From: Nocardia aurantiaca
Lineage (GTDB): Bacteria > Actinomycetota > Actinomycetes > Mycobacteriales > Mycobacteriaceae
Length of the DNA stretch: 64,000 bases
NCBI RefSeq assembly: GCF_009708175.1
Contig: NZ_WMBB01000011.1
Location: 124,001 to 188,000, forward strand
Reading direction: 5' to 3'
Numbering within the stretch: position 1 is the first letter of the stretch; every line of letters starts with the position of its first letter. The position numbers and the translations under genes were made by a program. Positions 1-8,867 of the stretch are shown here, piece by piece. Below the pieces are notes generated by a model. It did not search any database. It was given only the letters and a program-made list of their open reading frames with translations, and was not told the origin of the DNA.

Positions 1-1401
1 GTCCTCCCAGCGGCTTTGATACCGCTTGACGGTCAGCAGCTCGGCGAGCCCGTTCATCTGCATTGCCCCATCGCCCACCAGAGCGATGACAGGCCGATCC
101 GGGCAGGCGAATTTCGCGCCGATCGCGTAGGGCACCGCGGGCCCCATGGTGGCGAGCGTGCCCGACAGCGAACCCCGCATGCTGCCGCTGAAGCGCAGAC
201 AGCGCGCGTACCAGTTGGCCGCCGAGCCCGAATCGGAGGTGATGATGGCGTTCTCGGGCAGCCGCCGCGACAGCTCCCACGCCACCCGCATGGGGTTCAC
301 GGGCTTGGCCTCGAGCATGGATTGGTGTTCGATCGTCTGCCACCAGCGGGCGACGTTCTCCTGGATATCGGTCGTCCACGCCCGGTTCGGATTCGATGCC
401 AGCATCGGAATCATTTCGGCCAGTGTGGCTTTGGCATCGCCGACCAGATTCACCTCGGTCGGATAGCGCATGCCGATCATGGTGCCGTCGATGTCGATCT
501 GCACGGCGCGGGCCTGCCCGAAGTCCGGAAGGAACTGCGCGTAGGGGAAATTCGAGCCCACGATGAGCAAGGTGTCGCAGTCGCGCATCAATTCATAGCT
601 GGGCCGGGTGCCGAGCAGGCCGATCGCTCCGGTCACGAACGGCAGTTCGTCGGAGAGCACGTCCTTGCCGAGGAGCGCCTTCGCGATGCCGGCGCCGGTC
701 AGCTCGGCAATGCGGGTGAGTTCCGCGGCGCAGCCGCGCGCGCCCTGTCCCGCCAGAATGGCGACTCGGGTTCCGGCGTTGAGGATCTCGGCCGCGCGCT
801 CGATCTCGGAACGGGGTGGCAGCACCCTCGGCGCCGACATGGTGCCCGGCGAGCTGGAGGGCACCTGCTTGAACTCGTGCTCGGGCGCTTCGTATTTCTC
901 CTCCTGGAGATCGGACGGGATGATCACCGTGGTCGGCGCGCGCCGCGCCAGCGCCGTGCGGAAGGCACGGTCCAGCGCGTTGGGCAGTTGGCTCGACACG
1001 TTCACCTCGACCAGATAGTCCGAGGCCACATCCTTGAACAGGCTCTGCAGATCCACTTCCTGCTGATAGCTGCCGCCCATCGCGCTGCGCGCGGTCTGTC
1101 CGACGATCGCCACCACCGGGACATGGTCCAGTTTCGCGTCGTACAACCCATTCAGCAGATGAATGGCCCCGGGACCCGAGGTCGCGGTGCACACCCCCAC
1201 ATTGCCGCTGAACTTCGCGTACCCGGTCGCCTCGAACGCGGCCATCTCCTCGTGGCGCGCCTGGATGAAGGCGGGCCGTCCGTCAGCGCGGCCGAATGCC
1301 GCGATGAGGCCGTTGATTCCGTCGCCGGGATATCCGAAGACCTGCTCGACGCCCCATTCCCGCAACCGCTCCAACACATGATCACTCACTTGCCGGGTCA
1401 T
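1..1401 (-). CDS. Thiamine-diphosphate enzyme, pyruvate oxidase/acetolactate synthase type (3' end outside window)
   Basis: The frame is open from an ATG at 1401 to the window edge (467 codons, no stop), so the C-terminus is missing. It has the three-domain ThDP architecture. An N-terminal Pyr domain carries the activating glutamate (ARHEEMAAFEATGYAKF) and a SGPGAIHLLNGLYDAK segment. A central domain has GSNFPYAQFLPDFG. The start of the PP domain has GDGAMQMNGLAELL, the ThDP/Mg motif, just before the edge. The family covers pyruvate oxidase/dehydrogenase and acetolactate synthase-like enzymes; the Pyr-domain sequence looks closer to the PoxB-like group than to anabolic IlvB, but the substrate is not determined. 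A clear AGGAGA ribosome site precedes the ATG. A SigB/F-type promoter lies 46 bases upstream. It is divergent from the FAD/Fe-S oxidase. Confidence 0.88.
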   Translation of the reverse strand, partial: MTRQVSDHVLERLREWGVEQVFGYPGDGINGLIAAFGRADGRPAFIQARHEEMAAFEATGYAKFSGNVGVCTATSGPGAIHLLNGLYDAKLDHVPVVAIVGQTARSAMGGSYQQEVDLQSLFKDVASDYLVEVNVSSQLPNALDRAFRTALARRAPTTVIIPSDLQEEKYEAPEHEFKQVPSSSPGTMSAPRVLPPRSEIERAAEILNAGTRVAILAGQGARGCAAELTRIAELTGAGIAKALLGKDVLSDELPFVTGAIGLLGTRPSYELMRDCDTLLIVGSNFPYAQFLPDFGQARAVQIDIDGTMIGMRYPTEVNLVGDAKATLAEMIPMLASNPNRAWTTDIQENVARWWQTIEHQSMLEAKPVNPMRVAWELSRRLPENAIITSDSGSAANWYARCLRFSGSMRGSLSGTLATMGPAVPYAIGAKFACPDRPVIALVGDGAMQMNGLAELLTVKRYQSRWED

Positions 1402-1446
1402 GGTCTCTCCTGTCCCTCTCGGCGGATCTGTGTGAACAGCGCCCGA

Positions 1447-1471
1447 GTACCCGCGCGCCCGATCCCCAATC
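1447..1471 (-). promoter_or_regulatory. SigB/SigF-type promoter for the ThDP enzyme
   Basis: On the minus strand a GATT -35 element (1468-1471), a 15 bp spacer and a GGGTAC -10 element (1447-1452) match the actinobacterial SigB/SigF consensus GTTT-N15-GGGTAY. The -10 is 46 bases upstream of the start at 1401. Confidence 0.6.
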
Positions 1472-1476
1472 GGCGC

Positions 1477-1501
1477 GTGATTACGCCGACGTCGCGGGTA
1501 T
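1477..1501 (+). promoter_or_regulatory. SigB/SigF-type promoter for the FAD/Fe-S oxidase (weak -35)
   Basis: A perfect GGGTAT -10 element (1496-1501) lies 15 bp after GTGA (1477-1480), which matches the GTTT -35 at only two positions. It is placed 47 bases before the ATG at 1549 and almost back to back with the divergent promoter at 1447-1471. Confidence 0.45.
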
Positions 1502-1548
1502 CCGCGCGACAGAGGACCGCACGTGACCGCTGGAATGGAGGCGCGAAG

Positions 1549-4443
1549 ATGACGGCAGTATCCGATCACCAGCGACGATCGGGGCAGCGTACCCGGCTTC
1601 CCCTCGATGCCGTCGCCGCCGACTTGACCAGCGCCGTCGCCGGGGAAGTGCGCTTCGACCCGGGATCGCGGGCCGCCTACTCCACCGATGCCTCCAATTA
1701 CCGTGTGCTGCCCCTGGGCGTGGTCGTCCCCCGCACACCGGAGGATGCGATGGCCGCGATCGCGGTGTGCCGTGAGCACGACATGCCGGTGCTGTCCCGG
1801 GGCGGCGGGACCAGCCTGGCGGGCCAATGCTGCAACGCCGCGGTCGTACTGGACTGGACCAAGTACTGCCATCGGATGCTCGACCTCGATCCGGACACGC
1901 GGACCGTGGTGGTCGAGCCGGGCATAGCCCTGGACGCGCTGAACCATGAGCTGCGCTCTCACGACCTCATGGTCGGGCCGAAACCGTCGACTCACGTCAG
2001 CTGCACCATCGGCGGCATGATCGGCAACAACTCCTGCGGCTCCACCGCCCAGGCGTACGGGAAGATGGTGGATTCGGTCCGCAGGCTGGAGGTGCTGACC
2101 TACGACGGCACGCGCATGTGGGTCGGTCCCGGGCCGGAGGGTCTCACCGATCAGCTGCGGGATTCCCTGTGTGATCTCGCCGACCGTTATGCCGATGACA
2201 TCCGCACCTCCTATCCCGACATCCCACGCCGGGTGTCGGGCTACAACCTCGACTCCCTGCTTCCGGAGCGCGGTTTCAGCACGGCCAAACTGCTCGTCGG
2301 CAGCGAGAGCACCCTCGTCACGGTGCTGCGCGCCGAGCTCGAGCTGGTCCCGATCCCGGCCGCGAAGGCGCTGGTGGTGCTGGGCTTCTCCGACGTGTTC
2401 ACCGCCGCCGACGCGGTACCCCGAGTCTTGCGGCACCATCCCGCGGCGCTGGAGGGTCTGGACGGCCGACTCGTCCAGCTCGAACACAGCCGACACCTCG
2501 CGGAGCAGGCGATCCAGCGGCTGCCGGACGGAAACGCCTGGCTGATGGCGCAATTCGACGGCGACACCCAGGATGGGGCCGATGCCGCGGCCCGGGACAT
2601 GATGCGCGCGGTGCAGCGCCACACCGGCGCGACCGCCACCCTGGTGGACGACCCGGAGCGCGAGGCCGATCTGTGGTCGGCGCGCGAGGCCGGGCTCGGC
2701 GCCACCGCGTATCCGCCCGGTGGACGCGACACCCACGAGGGCTGGGAGGACGCCGCGGTGCCGCCGGAACGGCTCGGCGACTACCTGCGCGACTTCGAGC
2801 GGCTGTTGCAGCGCTTCGACTACGAATCCAGTTCACTCTACGGCCATTTCGGCCAGGGCTGTGTACACACCCGCATCCCCTTCGATCTGCGCACCGCCGA
2901 CGGCATCGCCCGCTACCGCGAATTCGTCACGCACAGCGCGCATCTGGTGGTGGACTACGGCGGATCACTGTCCGGCGAGCACGGTGACGGACAGTCGCGT
3001 GCCGAATTGCTGCGAATCATGTTCGGCGAGAGGGTGATCGATGCCTTCGGCGAGCTGAAGCACGTGTTCGATCCGCGCAATCGGATGAATCCGGGCAAGA
3101 TCGTCCAGCCCCGCCCGCTGGACGGGGATCTGCGCGAGGGCTCTGCCTACCGGCCATGGGAACCCGCGACACATTTCTCCTTTCCCGCGGACGACTTCCG
3201 TTTCAGCCGGGCCGCCAATCGCTGTGTCGGTGTGGGCAAATGCCGTGGCGAGAGCGGTGGCGTGATGTGTCCCAGCTACCGCGCCACCCGGGAGGAGGAG
3301 CATTCGACCCGCGGCCGGGCGCGGTTGCTGTTCGAAATGCTCGAGGGTGATGTCATCACCGAAGGCTGGCGGTCGACCGAGGTGCGTGACGCCCTCGATC
3401 TATGCCTGGCCTGCAAGGGCTGTCGCAGCGACTGCCCGGTCGATGTGGATATGGCGACCTACAAGGCGGAGTTCCTGTCCCATCACTACCACGGACGAGT
3501 GCGGCCGCCGGCGCACTATTCGATGGGCTGGATTCCACTGTGGGCGCGACTGGCCACCACTGCCGCGCCAATCGTCAACGCGGTCACTCACGCACCGGGG
3601 CTGCGCCGGATGATCGCGCGCGCGGGCGGGGTGGATCCGCGGCGGGAGCTGCCCCGCTTCGCCCGCGCCCGCTTCACCGAAACCTTCACCGGTGACGAGG
3701 ATCTCGCCGCCGCCTCACACGGCCGGGTGCTGCTGTGGCCGGACACCTTCACCAACAATTTCGAACCCGCAATCGGGCACGCCGCTGCCGAGGTGCTCAC
3801 CGCCGCGGGGTTCCACGTCGAGATTCCGGACCGTACCGTGTGCTGCGGGCTGACCTGGATATCCACCGGTCAACTGCCCACCGCTCGCCGGATCCTGAAA
3901 CGCACCCTGCGCATCCTGGAACCCGTTCTGCGCGAGGGAATTCCGGTCGTCGTCCTGGAACCCAGCTGCGCCGCGGTATTCCGTTCGGACCTGCCCGAAC
4001 TGCTGCACGGAGACGAGGATGCCCATCGCCTGGCCGGACAGACCCGCACGCTGGCCGAATTGCTCGCCGAACGCGCCCCCGAATGGTCGCCCCCGCTGAT
4101 CGGCGGATCCACGGTCGTGCAACCACATTGCCACCACCATGCCATCCTCCACTTCGACCAGGACCGGGAGCTGCTCGCCGCCACCGGCGCCGAGGTCGAC
4201 GTCCTCGACGCCGGATGCTGCGGTCTCGCAGGCAATTTCGGCTTCGAACGAGGTCACTACGAGGTCTCCGTCGCCTGCGCCGAGGACGCCCTGCTGCCCG
4301 CATTGCGGGCGCGCTCACCGGAGACCGCTGTCGTGGCGGACGGGTTCAGCTGCCGCACCCAGATCCGTCACCTCCTTCCCGAGGCCCGACCCCACCATGC
4401 GGCCGAACTGCTCGCTGCCGCGATTCGAGGCGAATCCCCATGA
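1549..4443 (+). CDS. FAD-binding and Fe-S-binding oxidase, GlcD-GlpC fusion (D-lactate/2-hydroxyacid dehydrogenase type)
   Basis: Predicted 964-residue flavin dehydrogenase. The N-terminal half is a PCMH-type FAD domain (VLSRGGGTSLAGQC, then GGMIGNNSCGS) followed by a FAD-oxidase C domain ending SGEHGDGQSR. The second half is GlpC-like: one Fe-S cluster motif CVGVGKCRGESGGVMCPSY, a second CLACKGCRSDCPVDVD, and two CCG-type cysteine motifs (CCGLTWISTG and CCGLAGNFGFE). This matches the roughly 1000-residue YdiJ/D-lactate dehydrogenase-like family that passes electrons from 2-hydroxyacids to the respiratory chain; the exact substrate is unknown. The ATG at 1549 is chosen because GGAG lies 8 bases upstream and the FAD domain follows at once; the frame stays open to base 16, but that part is antisense to the ThDP gene. 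It overlaps the next gene by ATGA, so both are likely cotranscribed. Confidence 0.9.
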   Translation: MTAVSDHQRRSGQRTRLPLDAVAADLTSAVAGEVRFDPGSRAAYSTDASNYRVLPLGVVVPRTPEDAMAAIAVCREHDMPVLSRGGGTSLAGQCCNAAVVLDWTKYCHRMLDLDPDTRTVVVEPGIALDALNHELRSHDLMVGPKPSTHVSCTIGGMIGNNSCGSTAQAYGKMVDSVRRLEVLTYDGTRMWVGPGPEGLTDQLRDSLCDLADRYADDIRTSYPDIPRRVSGYNLDSLLPERGFSTAKLLVGSESTLVTVLRAELELVPIPAAKALVVLGFSDVFTAADAVPRVLRHHPAALEGLDGRLVQLEHSRHLAEQAIQRLPDGNAWLMAQFDGDTQDGADAAARDMMRAVQRHTGATATLVDDPEREADLWSAREAGLGATAYPPGGRDTHEGWEDAAVPPERLGDYLRDFERLLQRFDYESSSLYGHFGQGCVHTRIPFDLRTADGIARYREFVTHSAHLVVDYGGSLSGEHGDGQSRAELLRIMFGERVIDAFGELKHVFDPRNRMNPGKIVQPRPLDGDLREGSAYRPWEPATHFSFPADDFRFSRAANRCVGVGKCRGESGGVMCPSYRATREEEHSTRGRARLLFEMLEGDVITEGWRSTEVRDALDLCLACKGCRSDCPVDVDMATYKAEFLSHHYHGRVRPPAHYSMGWIPLWARLATTAAPIVNAVTHAPGLRRMIARAGGVDPRRELPRFARARFTETFTGDEDLAAASHGRVLLWPDTFTNNFEPAIGHAAAEVLTAAGFHVEIPDRTVCCGLTWISTGQLPTARRILKRTLRILEPVLREGIPVVVLEPSCAAVFRSDLPELLHGDEDAHRLAGQTRTLAELLAERAPEWSPPLIGGSTVVQPHCHHHAILHFDQDRELLAATGAEVDVLDAGCCGLAGNFGFERGHYEVSVACAEDALLPALRARSPETAVVADGFSCRTQIRHLLPEARPHHAAELLAAAIRGESP

Positions 4444-5549
4444 GTACCCCGCTCATCAACGACGTCACCGTCGACAGCTATCGATTCCCGACTCCGCAGA
4501 CCGAAGCGGACGGGACGCTGGCCTGGGACGCGACCACCGCCGTGGTCGTGTCGATCCAGGCCGGGCACGAACGAGGGCTCGGCTGGACCTACAGCTCCCC
4601 CGCGGCCGCGACGGTCATCGAGCATCATCTCGCGCCGGAGCTTCGCAAGACCTCTCCCGGGGACGTGACCGACACCTGGCTCCGGCTGCGGCGCGCGTGC
4701 CGCAATATCGGCACGCCCGGAGTCGTGGCACATGCCCTCAGCGCCGTGGACATCGCCCTGTGGGACCTCGAGGCTCGCCTGATGGAGGTGCCCCTGAACG
4801 CCCTGTTCGGCTCGGTGCGCAGGGCCACCGCCGTCTACGGTTCGGGCGGCTTCGTCAATCTCACCGATGACCAGCTCACCGATCAAGTCATCGGCTGGCA
4901 AGCCGCGGGCTGCACCGCCGTGAAGATCAAGATCGGCGTCGACACCGAGCGGGATGTCGAACGAATCACACTGGTACACAAGCTGATCGGGGGAAAGACT
5001 GCCCTCATGGTCGACGCCAACGGCGCGTACACGCCGGGCGAGGCCTGCCGGGTCGGCGAGGAACTCGACCGGCTCGGCGTCATCTGGTTCGAGGAACCCG
5101 TCACCAGTGACGACACCGCGGGGCTGCGGACGGTCCGAGACGCTGTCCGCTGTGATGTGACGGCGGGTGAATACGTCTACAGCGAGTACGAGGCCCAACG
5201 TCTGATCGATGTTGTCGACTGCCTGCAACTCGATGTCACCCGCTGCGGCGGCTACACCGGATTCCTGCGCGGCGCCGCCGTGGCCGCGGCCAATCACCGT
5301 GACATCTCCGCGCACTGCGCACCCGCCCTGCACGCGGGCATCGCCGCCGCGGTGCCGCGGCTGCGGCACATCGAGTGGTTCGTCGATCACGCCCGCCTGG
5401 AACCGCTGCTGGTGACCGGGGCGCCGGTGGTCGTGGAGGGCCGGATCGCACCGCGCGGACGGGACGCCGAACCGTATGGGCACGGCATGCGTCTGTCGGC
5501 ATCCGCTGCGCCGTACCGAATCTCACGCCCTGCCGAACCCTCCGAGTGA
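4440..5549 (+). CDS. Enolase-superfamily protein, mandelate racemase/muconate lactonizing enzyme type
   Basis: A 369-residue protein with the MR/MLE layout: N-terminal capping domain, then a barrel with KIKIG (K162, K164), VDANG (D192, N194), FEEP (E218), GEYVYSEY (E244) and SAHCAP (H292). D192, E218 and E244 fit the Mg ligands of the superfamily, and a K-x-K motif plus a histidine on the opposite face fit mandelate-racemase or sugar-acid dehydratase chemistry. The ATG overlaps the upstream oxidase stop (ATGA). A dehydratase or racemase paired with a 2-hydroxyacid oxidase suggests sugar-acid or hydroxyacid catabolism; this is inference. The gene ends 27 bases inside the convergent SDR gene. 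Confidence 0.88.
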   Translation: MSTPLINDVTVDSYRFPTPQTEADGTLAWDATTAVVVSIQAGHERGLGWTYSSPAAATVIEHHLAPELRKTSPGDVTDTWLRLRRACRNIGTPGVVAHALSAVDIALWDLEARLMEVPLNALFGSVRRATAVYGSGGFVNLTDDQLTDQVIGWQAAGCTAVKIKIGVDTERDVERITLVHKLIGGKTALMVDANGAYTPGEACRVGEELDRLGVIWFEEPVTSDDTAGLRTVRDAVRCDVTAGEYVYSEYEAQRLIDVVDCLQLDVTRCGGYTGFLRGAAVAAANHRDISAHCAPALHAGIAAAVPRLRHIEWFVDHARLEPLLVTGAPVVVEGRIAPRGRDAEPYGHGMRLSASAAPYRISRPAEPSE

Positions 5550-6503
5550 TCGCATCCGGCGGGTGAGCCACGACTGCGGACTGCGAGGATGGGCCCGATC
5601 GTCGAATTCTCCGTGCGCTCCGTAGTCGCGACCGTCGGCCTCGTCCAGCGGTGTCCACAAATTGCTCGCCCGGCGCTGGGCGGTGGCCTCGGTCTGCTGA
5701 CTCTCGAAGCCGGTGCGGGCCAGATACCGGTCCAGCAGCGCGGGAGCCAGTCGTTGCGCGAGCACCGTGCCCACCGTGCTCGCCCCCACCCAATACTGTT
5801 TGTGCCGTGGATATTCGGCCGCGAAGGCGATCGCACGGGCGACCACCTCGGGCTGGTAGATCGGCGGCACCGGCTGCGGCCGGCGCGGCAGCCGCGACAG
5901 CACCCAGGAGAACTGCGGAGTGTTCACCGCCGGCGCCTGCACGATGGTGATGTGCACGTTGCTGTGGTCGTGCAGCAGTTCCACGCGCACGGCCTCCACG
6001 AAACCGTTGACCGCGTGCTTGGCTCCGCAATACGCGGACTGCAAGGGGATCGACCGTTCTCCCAGCGCGGACCCGACCTGCACGATCGCACCGCGATCCC
6101 GCGGCCGCATCCGCGCGAGGGCCGCCCGCGTCCCGTGCACCGAGCCGAGATACGTGACCTCTGTGACGCGCCGGTACTCCAGCGGATCGATCTCGCAGAA
6201 CGGCGCGAAAACCGAGGTGAACGCCGAATTCACCCACACATCGATGGGCCCCAGATCCTCTTCGATCCGGGTCGCGGCGGCATCCACCGCGGTGTATTCG
6301 GCGACGTCCACCGGGATGGCCAGCGCTCGGCCGCCCGCGGCGCACACGTCCGCGACGGCGGCATCCAGACCCGCGCGCCCACGTGCCAGCAGCGCGACCG
6401 ACGCCCCCTGCGCGCCGAACCGGCGCGCGGCCGCCCGCCCGATCCCGGCGCTCGCTCCCGTGATGACGACAACCTTCGATTCGTTCCTCGCATCCGCGGT
6501 CAT
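5523..6503 (-). CDS. Short-chain dehydrogenase/reductase
   Basis: A 326-residue SDR with the N-terminal nucleotide motif TGASAGIG, an NSA segment at the usual NNAG position, the catalytic YxxxK (YCGAK) and the APAVNTP region after it. The C-terminal extension of about 70 residues, after the Rossmann core, is polar and arginine-rich. The ATG at 6503 places TGASAGIG near residue 15, which is normal; an upstream ATG at 6551 would add 16 residues without a better ribosome site. The substrate cannot be told. The gene is convergent with the enolase-superfamily gene (27 base overlap) and divergent from the FAD/Rieske gene. Confidence 0.85.
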   Translation of the reverse strand: MTADARNESKVVVITGASAGIGRAAARRFGAQGASVALLARGRAGLDAAVADVCAAGGRALAIPVDVAEYTAVDAAATRIEEDLGPIDVWVNSAFTSVFAPFCEIDPLEYRRVTEVTYLGSVHGTRAALARMRPRDRGAIVQVGSALGERSIPLQSAYCGAKHAVNGFVEAVRVELLHDHSNVHITIVQAPAVNTPQFSWVLSRLPRRPQPVPPIYQPEVVARAIAFAAEYPRHKQYWVGASTVGTVLAQRLAPALLDRYLARTGFESQQTEATAQRRASNLWTPLDEADGRDYGAHGEFDDRAHPRSPQSWLTRRMRSLGGFGRA

Positions 6504-6578
6504 GTCCGCCGAATACCACCGCGCCCCGCGGGTAATCCGCCTCGCGATCATTGCCGGACCGCCGCTGCCACCGCGACC

Positions 6579-6603
6579 GTTTCGGCTCCGCGCGGCGGGC
6601 TAT
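6579..6603 (+). promoter_or_regulatory. SigB/SigF-type promoter for the FAD/Rieske gene
   Basis: GTTT (6579-6582), a 15 bp spacer and GGCTAT (6598-6603) precede the ATG at 6613 with nine bases between the -10 and the start, so the transcript would begin at or next to the ATG. Confidence 0.55.
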
Positions 6604-6612
6604 AGCGAGACC

Positions 6613-8130
6613 ATGACGCCTGTCTGGAAGATCAAGACCCCGACCCCGGCCCGCCTGCGCGTGACACCGGGACTGCGGTACGACGTGGTGGTCATCGGCG
6701 GCGGCCTCACCGGCCTGGTCACGGCACTGCTGCTGGCCGAGAACGGAGTCGAGGTCGCGGTCTTGGAAGGCCGGCGCATCGGCGACGGCACCACCGGCGC
6801 CAGCACCGCGAAAGTCAGCCTGCTGCAGGGCATCAGGGCACAGCGCATCAGACACCGGCACAGCGCCGCCACACTGCGCGCCTACCTCGACGCCAACCGG
6901 GCGGGCCAGCAGTGGCTCCTGGAGTACTGCGGCGGCCATGCCGTCGCGTTCCAACATGCCGACGCCTACACCTACGCGCAATCCGAGCCCGAACTGCTGC
7001 TGGCCCGGACAGAATTCGACGCGCTGCGGGAGGCGGAGATGCCGGTCGAATTCACCGATCGGATCGACGCGCCGTTTCCGGCCCTGGGCGCCGTGCGGCT
7101 CCCTGCACAGGCGCAGCTGAATCCGATGCCGCTGCTGTCGGCCCTCGCCGCCGACGTGGAATCGAACACCGTACCCATCTACGAATCCAGTCTCGTGTAC
7201 GGCGTGAACGCCGCCGCCACCGGCGACCACCGCATCGACACCGAGCACGGCCCGGTCCTGGCCGGCACCGTCGTCCTCGCCACCGGGACGCCGATTCTGG
7301 ACCGTGGCGGATTCTTCGCGCGGCTCATCCCGCTACGGTCCTACCTCACCGCTTACCGGCTGCCGCAACCGCTGTCCCACGCCATGTACATCACCGCCGG
7401 CGAACCCACCCGGTCCGTCCGCACCGTCCCCGACCCGGAGGGCGACGTGCTGCTGGTCGGCGGCAACGGCCATGTGGTCGGGCGTGCGGAGCGCACCGGA
7501 GACTGCGTCTCCGACCTGCGCGAGTGGACCGAGCGCTGGTACCCTTCGGCGACACCGCTGACCAGTTGGTCCGCACAGGATTACCTGCCGCTCGGCGAAC
7601 TCCCCTACGCCGGTCCCCTGATTCCGGGCCGCAACGGAATCCTGCTCGCCACCGGATACGCCAAGTGGGGATTCACCAACGCCGTCGCCGCCGCCCAGGT
7701 CCTGGCGGGACATATCACCGGCAAACCACCGGACTGGGCACACGTCTACGCCACGTGGCAGCCGGAGGAACTGCGGTCACTCCCGACCGCGGCCCGGACA
7801 AACGCCTCTGTCGCACTGGAGTTCTGCGCGGGCTGGTGGCACGCGGTCCGCGCCGGCGCCGATCCGGTGCGGGCGCCGGAGGGCACCGGGCACGTCGAGC
7901 GCCGCTTCGGCCGCCCGGCCGCCACCTGCACCGTCGACGGCACCACCACCACCGTCTCCGCGATCTGCCCGCACCTGGGCGGCATCCTGCGGTGGAATCC
8001 GGCCGAGAAGTCCTGGGACTGCCCGCTGCACGGCTCCCGCTTCGCCGCCGACGGCACCCGGCTCGAAGGACCCGCCACCCACCATCTGGCCCCGCTGTCG
8101 CCGCCCATCACCGGACCGGCCCCTGGCTAG
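6613..8130 (+). CDS. FAD-dependent oxidoreductase with C-terminal Rieske domain
   Basis: A 505-residue protein. Residues about 20-400 form a DAO-type FAD domain (VVVIGGGLTGLVTALLLAE dinucleotide fold, VVLATGTPI, LLVGGNGH, ATGYAKWGFTNA). Residues about 425-490 form a Rieske domain with both ligand pairs intact: CPH at 452-454 and CPLH at 470-473, 15 residues between the cysteine pairs. This two-domain arrangement is known for a family of putative amine or glycine-betaine-like oxidoreductases in soil bacteria; substrate and redox partner are not known. There is no ribosome site in the usual place, and the SigB/F-type -10 ends nine bases before the ATG, which suggests a leaderless mRNA. Confidence 0.88.
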   Translation: MTPVWKIKTPTPARLRVTPGLRYDVVVIGGGLTGLVTALLLAENGVEVAVLEGRRIGDGTTGASTAKVSLLQGIRAQRIRHRHSAATLRAYLDANRAGQQWLLEYCGGHAVAFQHADAYTYAQSEPELLLARTEFDALREAEMPVEFTDRIDAPFPALGAVRLPAQAQLNPMPLLSALAADVESNTVPIYESSLVYGVNAAATGDHRIDTEHGPVLAGTVVLATGTPILDRGGFFARLIPLRSYLTAYRLPQPLSHAMYITAGEPTRSVRTVPDPEGDVLLVGGNGHVVGRAERTGDCVSDLREWTERWYPSATPLTSWSAQDYLPLGELPYAGPLIPGRNGILLATGYAKWGFTNAVAAAQVLAGHITGKPPDWAHVYATWQPEELRSLPTAARTNASVALEFCAGWWHAVRAGADPVRAPEGTGHVERRFGRPAATCTVDGTTTTVSAICPHLGGILRWNPAEKSWDCPLHGSRFAADGTRLEGPATHHLAPLSPPITGPAPG

Positions 8131-8289
8131 CATGCGTGCCGTTCGGCATCACTCGAAGCGCTCGGCTCCTCGCCACCTCATGTCACCGCCGCGGTCGCGC
8201 GGCATCGATGCCGATCGGCACGCGACACGACTCCGCGTTCCCCTGGCCGGCCGCCTCGCGGTCGACAGCCGCGAAGGCCCCGACTCGAC

Positions 8290-8314
8290 GTTTCCGCGCT
8301 GACGCACCGGGAAC
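8290..8314 (+). promoter_or_regulatory. SigB/SigF-type promoter for the GAF protein
   Basis: GTTT (8290-8293), 15 bp spacer, GGGAAC (8309-8314). Nine bases separate the -10 from the GTG start at 8324, the same spacing as at 6603/6613 and 8858/8868. Confidence 0.6.
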
Positions 8315-8323
8315 CCGTCACAG

Positions 8324-8806
8324 GTGCGATCTTCACAGCAACAGCCGACCGAACCGGGTCCACGGGCCGATCAGCCGCTGAAAAGCGTCGCCGCATTGGT
8401 CTCGCGAGCGCTGTCCGGACGGCCGATGGTCGGGATCACCGCCTACGACGACGGCGCCCTCACCGCCCTCGACTGGTCCGGCCCTCGAGCGAAGCTGGTC
8501 GAGGAGGCGCCGATGCTCTGCACACTCGGCCCGTGCCGCGCCGCCGCCCGGCTCGAGCGCACGATTCTGGTCGCCGATATCAGCCTCGAGAAGCGCTGGA
8601 CCGATTACGCGTTCGAGGTCAGGCCGTTCGGGGTGCGGTCGCTGCTGTGTGAGCCCGTCCGGCGCGACGGAGCGGTGATCGGCGTGCTCAGCGTGTACGG
8701 CGAGCGGTGCCACGGCTTCGGACCGACCGACCGCGATGCCGTGGAAACGGCCGTCGAACAGTCGGCCGACCTGCTCATCGTCCACCGGGCCTCGACCGCC
8801 TCCTGA
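8324..8806 (+). CDS. Single GAF-domain protein
   Basis: A 160-residue protein made almost entirely of one GAF-type sensory fold: about 30 polar N-terminal residues, then MVGITAYDDGALTAL, a central EEAPMLCTLGPCRAAARLER segment and the strand pair LLCEPVRRDGAVIGVLSVYG. It has no output domain, so it may act through a partner or bind a small ligand. The GTG start is set by the promoter position (-10 ends nine bases upstream); no ribosome site is visible, in keeping with a leaderless start. GAF-only proteins are common in actinobacterial stress regulons, but the ligand here is unknown. Confidence 0.75.
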   Translation: MRSSQQQPTEPGPRADQPLKSVAALVSRALSGRPMVGITAYDDGALTALDWSGPRAKLVEEAPMLCTLGPCRAAARLERTILVADISLEKRWTDYAFEVRPFGVRSLLCEPVRRDGAVIGVLSVYGERCHGFGPTDRDAVETAVEQSADLLIVHRASTAS

Positions 8807-8833
8807 CCTCGCGGACGCGAAACCGACCACCCC

Positions 8834-8858
8834 GATTGATCGCCGCCGCACCGGGTAC
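8834..8858 (+). promoter_or_regulatory. SigB/SigF-type promoter for the nucleotidyltransferase operon
   Basis: GATT (8834-8837), 15 bp spacer, GGGTAC (8853-8858), nine bases before the ATG at 8868. The whole element resembles the one before the decarboxylase gene (12894-12918), including much of the spacer. Confidence 0.65.
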
Positions 8859-8867
8859 CGCGGCATT

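Noticed and set aside
16..1548. Plus-strand open frame running into the FAD/Fe-S oxidase
   Set aside because: It is antisense to the ThDP enzyme, its product is Arg/His-rich without any domain, and a ribosome site and the FAD domain begin at 1549.
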